64,000 nt of DNA from Aquabacterium humicola (lineage in GTDB: Bacteria; Pseudomonadota; Gammaproteobacteria; Burkholderiales; Burkholderiaceae_C), in contig NZ_JARGNB010000002.1 in assembly GCF_030167915.1 (NCBI RefSeq), positions 868,001-932,000 on the forward strand. Reading direction: 5' to 3'. The position numbers and the translations under genes are program-made. This document shows positions 61,841 through 64,000 of the stretch, piece by piece. How positions within the stretch are numbered: position 1 is the stretch's first letter; each line of letters opens with the position of its first letter. Below the pieces are notes generated by a model. That model had not been told where the DNA came from and searched no databases. It saw only the letters and a list, made by a program, of their open reading frames with translations.

Positions 61841-64000
61841 TGCCCCGGCACCTGCACCGCGCCTGCGCGAGCGCGCTGCTGGGCCTGGCCGCCGTCGCGG
61901 CCGGCGCCGGTCCGCTGGAAGACTGGCGCGCGCAGGCCGAGCGGGTGCGCGCGCTGGCCGACAACGACGTGCCGCGCGCCCATGCCGAGGCGCTGGGCCT
62001 GCAGCAGGCGCTGCCGCCCGATGCCACGCTGGCCGATCGCGCGAAGGCGCTGAACGTGCGCGCGCGCACAGAGACCTACCTGGGGATGACCGAGGCGGCG
62101 GCCCGGCATGCGGGCGAGGCCTTCGCGCTGGCGAGCCAGGCCCACGACCGTGTGGGCCAGGCCGAGTCGGACCTCGTGGTGGTGCTGAACTCGATCAACC
62201 AGGGCCGGCTCGACGAGCTGGTGAAAGCCACGCAGCGTGCCGTCGTCACGCTGGAGGGCGTGACCGACCGGCCCGACCTGCTGGCGGAGGCGATGCTGCG
62301 GCTGGCCGTGATGTACCGCCGCTTCGAGCAGATCGACGAGTCGGTCCAGGTGGCGATGCAGACGATGGAGATCGCCCGCCGCTCCGGGCATCCGATGGCC
62401 CTGGTGCTTGCGCACCAGGGGCTGGCGCTGGCGTACGGGCAGAGCGGCCGGCAGGGTGAATCGTTGGACCACCTGGAGCAGGCGCGGCTGCAGGCGCGCA
62501 AGGTGCCCACGCGCATGCTCGAGGCCTTCGCCACCGCCGGCATGGCGGGCGACCTGCGCAACCGCGGCGACCTCGAGCGCGCCGAGCAGCTGGCCCGCGA
62601 GGCGCTGGCGATGCACCGCGAGGTCGGCGCGCCGTTCGCGATCAGCTTCGGCCTGTACGGCCTGGCGGACGTGCTGTCGGCCCGCGGCCGCCCGCAGGAG
62701 GCGCTGCAGCTGCTCGACGAATCGGTGGGCATCTACGATCGCCACCCCAATCCGATCGGCCAGTGGTTCTCGCTGAACGCGCGCAGCGCGACGTACCAGG
62801 CGCTGGGCGACCCGGCGCGCGCGCTGGCCGATGCACAACGCGGTTATGGTCTGGCGCAGCAGCTGGGGCACCCGGTCTATCTCAGCGGCAGCGCGAGCCG
62901 GCTGTCCGCGCTTGCCGCGAAGGCGGGCGACTTCAAGCGCGCCTACGAGCTGGCGGTGGAGGCCGCGCAGATGACGAGCAAGGCGGTGCGCGACAAGGCC
63001 GGCGCCCGCATGCTGCAGCTGACCCAGCGCTACGAGAGCGAAAGCAAGCAGCGCGCGATCGACGAGCTGCGGCGGCAGACCGAACAGCAGCAGGCGCAGC
63101 TCCGGCAGCGCGAGCTGCAGCAGCGCTGGCTGTGGACGCTGCTGGCCGCGGTGGCGATGGCGCTGGCGGGCGCCGCGCTGCACGTGCGCCGGTCGCGCCA
63201 GGCGCAGCGCGCGCTGCAGGCGCTGAACGAGCAGCTGCAGGCGTCGGAGAACGCCGTGCGTGCGCTCAACACCGAGCTCGAGCAGCGCGTGAACCAGCGC
63301 ACCGATGCGCTGCGCCGCCAGGCCCGCTACCTGCGCACGCTGATCGACATGCTGCCGATGTGGACCTGGTTCAAGGACACCGGCAGCCGCTACCTGGTGA
63401 CCAACCGCGCCCACGCCCAGGCCCACCGGCGCGAGGTCGACGAGGTGATCGGCCGCACCGACGCCGAGCTCCAGGCCGACGGCGCGGCGCAGGCTTCGCT
63501 GGCCGACGATGCCGAGGTGATGGCCTCGGGCAGGCGCATGACCGTCGAGCAGGCGGTGGGCGAGGGCGACGCGACGCGCTGGATGGAGGTGTTCAAGGCG
63601 CCGGTCAGCGACGAGGACGGCACGTTGCTGGGCACCGTCGGCGTCGCGCGCGACATCAGTGCGCAGAAGGCCGCCGAGGCGGCGCGCGAATCGGCGCTGG
63701 CGGAGGCCGAACGCCTCGCGCAGCTGCGCAGCGACTTTCTCGCGCGCATGAGCCACGAGCTGCGCACGCCGCTGTCGGGCATCCTGGGCTTCGCCGAACT
63801 GCTGCGCACGGAGGCCCCGCTGGGCGAGCGCCAGGAACGCTGCGTGCGCATCATCCAGCAGAGCGGGCAGCACCTGCTGAACCTGATCAACGACCTGCTG
63901 GACATGTCGCGCATCGATGCCGGACGGCTGGAGCTGCATCCGACACCGGTGCGGCTGGCTGGCTTCGTGCACGCGGTCGGCGACATCGTGGCCGTCAAGG
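61840..64000 (+). CDS. Periplasmic-TPR, PAS, histidine kinase (cut by window end)
   Basis: At least 720 residues are visible. Residues 1-24 are a signal peptide. Residues 25 to about 425 are TPR-like hairpins facing the periplasm, then comes a membrane helix at about 430-449, a coiled coil, a PAS domain (from about residue 500; WTWFKDTGSRYLVTN), and HisKA with SHELRTPLSGILGFAELL (His639). The ATPase domain, and any receiver, lie beyond the end. The start overlaps the TonB receptor stop (TGATG). It may sense the receptor or its ligand in the periplasm. Confidence 0.9.
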   Translation, partial: MPRHLHRACASALLGLAAVAAGAGPLEDWRAQAERVRALADNDVPRAHAEALGLQQALPPDATLADRAKALNVRARTETYLGMTEAAARHAGEAFALASQAHDRVGQAESDLVVVLNSINQGRLDELVKATQRAVVTLEGVTDRPDLLAEAMLRLAVMYRRFEQIDESVQVAMQTMEIARRSGHPMALVLAHQGLALAYGQSGRQGESLDHLEQARLQARKVPTRMLEAFATAGMAGDLRNRGDLERAEQLAREALAMHREVGAPFAISFGLYGLADVLSARGRPQEALQLLDESVGIYDRHPNPIGQWFSLNARSATYQALGDPARALADAQRGYGLAQQLGHPVYLSGSASRLSALAAKAGDFKRAYELAVEAAQMTSKAVRDKAGARMLQLTQRYESESKQRAIDELRRQTEQQQAQLRQRELQQRWLWTLLAAVAMALAGAALHVRRSRQAQRALQALNEQLQASENAVRALNTELEQRVNQRTDALRRQARYLRTLIDMLPMWTWFKDTGSRYLVTNRAHAQAHRREVDEVIGRTDAELQADGAAQASLADDAEVMASGRRMTVEQAVGEGDATRWMEVFKAPVSDEDGTLLGTVGVARDISAQKAAEAARESALAEAERLAQLRSDFLARMSHELRTPLSGILGFAELLRTEAPLGERQERCVRIIQQSGQHLLNLINDLLDMSRIDAGRLELHPTPVRLAGFVHAVGDIVAVK

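Noticed and set aside
61663-63972. 769-codon minus-strand open frame at the window end
   Set aside because: Antisense shadow of the TonB receptor end and the TPR-PAS-kinase; no recognisable domain.

Overview
The window is a very GC-rich stretch (strong G/C bias at third codon positions) from a motile betaproteobacterium, most likely a member of the Burkholderiales of the Rubrivivax/Leptothrix/Roseateles type. This is inferred from flhDC-type flagellar control, CheZ, KaiC and Crp-like genes of beta-proteobacterial style, and dense ATGA/TGATG gene overlaps. I saw no rRNA, tRNA, insertion sequence or CRISPR array. Genus assignment is an inference from content.

Region 1 (1-20.7 kb) is a flagellar basal-body/export cluster, mostly on the minus strand: fliE (divergent), fliF, fliG, fliH, then fliI, fliJ, fliK, fliL and the start of fliM. 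Between fliH and fliI sits an 11.6-kb block of 13 unrelated genes: a periplasmic molybdenum hydroxylase (IorAB-like) with its TetR repressor and two operators, two paralogous Crp/Fnr regulators, an AI-2E-type permease, small proteins, and a KaiC-like ATPase operon with a GGDEF-histidine kinase fusion.

Region 2 (20.7-24.8 kb) holds a TRAP transporter (dctQM) coupled to a DUF4865 gene and a divergent LysR regulator, then a small HExxH protein. Region 3 (24.8-38.2 kb) is the late flagellar and chemotaxis block. The order along the plus axis is two pseudopilins, a YcgR-type PilZ brake, fliT, fliS, fliD and two short flagellins on the minus strand. On the plus strand follow flhDC, a degenerate HD-GYP protein, a methyltransferase, motAB, cheY and cheZ. 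Four FliA (sigma-28) promoters of form TCAA-N15/16-CCGATA-like sequence are visible before fliS, fliD, fliC2 and motA; motA appears nearly leaderless.

Region 4 (38.2-51.3 kb) holds periplasmic and secreted proteins, a tightly coupled operon of a GT41 (O-GlcNAc transferase-like) enzyme with a type I secretion ABC transporter and HlyD-type adaptor, a hydrolase, an iron-permease-like protein, an ECF sigma/anti-sigma pair and two exported proteins of unknown role.

Region 5 (51.3-64 kb) is a dense signalling cluster: an orphan amino-acid-binding protein, two receiver-kinase hybrids, an OmpR regulator, a divergent chemoreceptor, then an Rcp-type regulator, another receiver-kinase, a TonB-dependent receptor and a TPR-PAS-kinase that runs off the end. 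The last three overlap by one base at each junction, which suggests that an outer-membrane transporter and its sensing kinases are made together.
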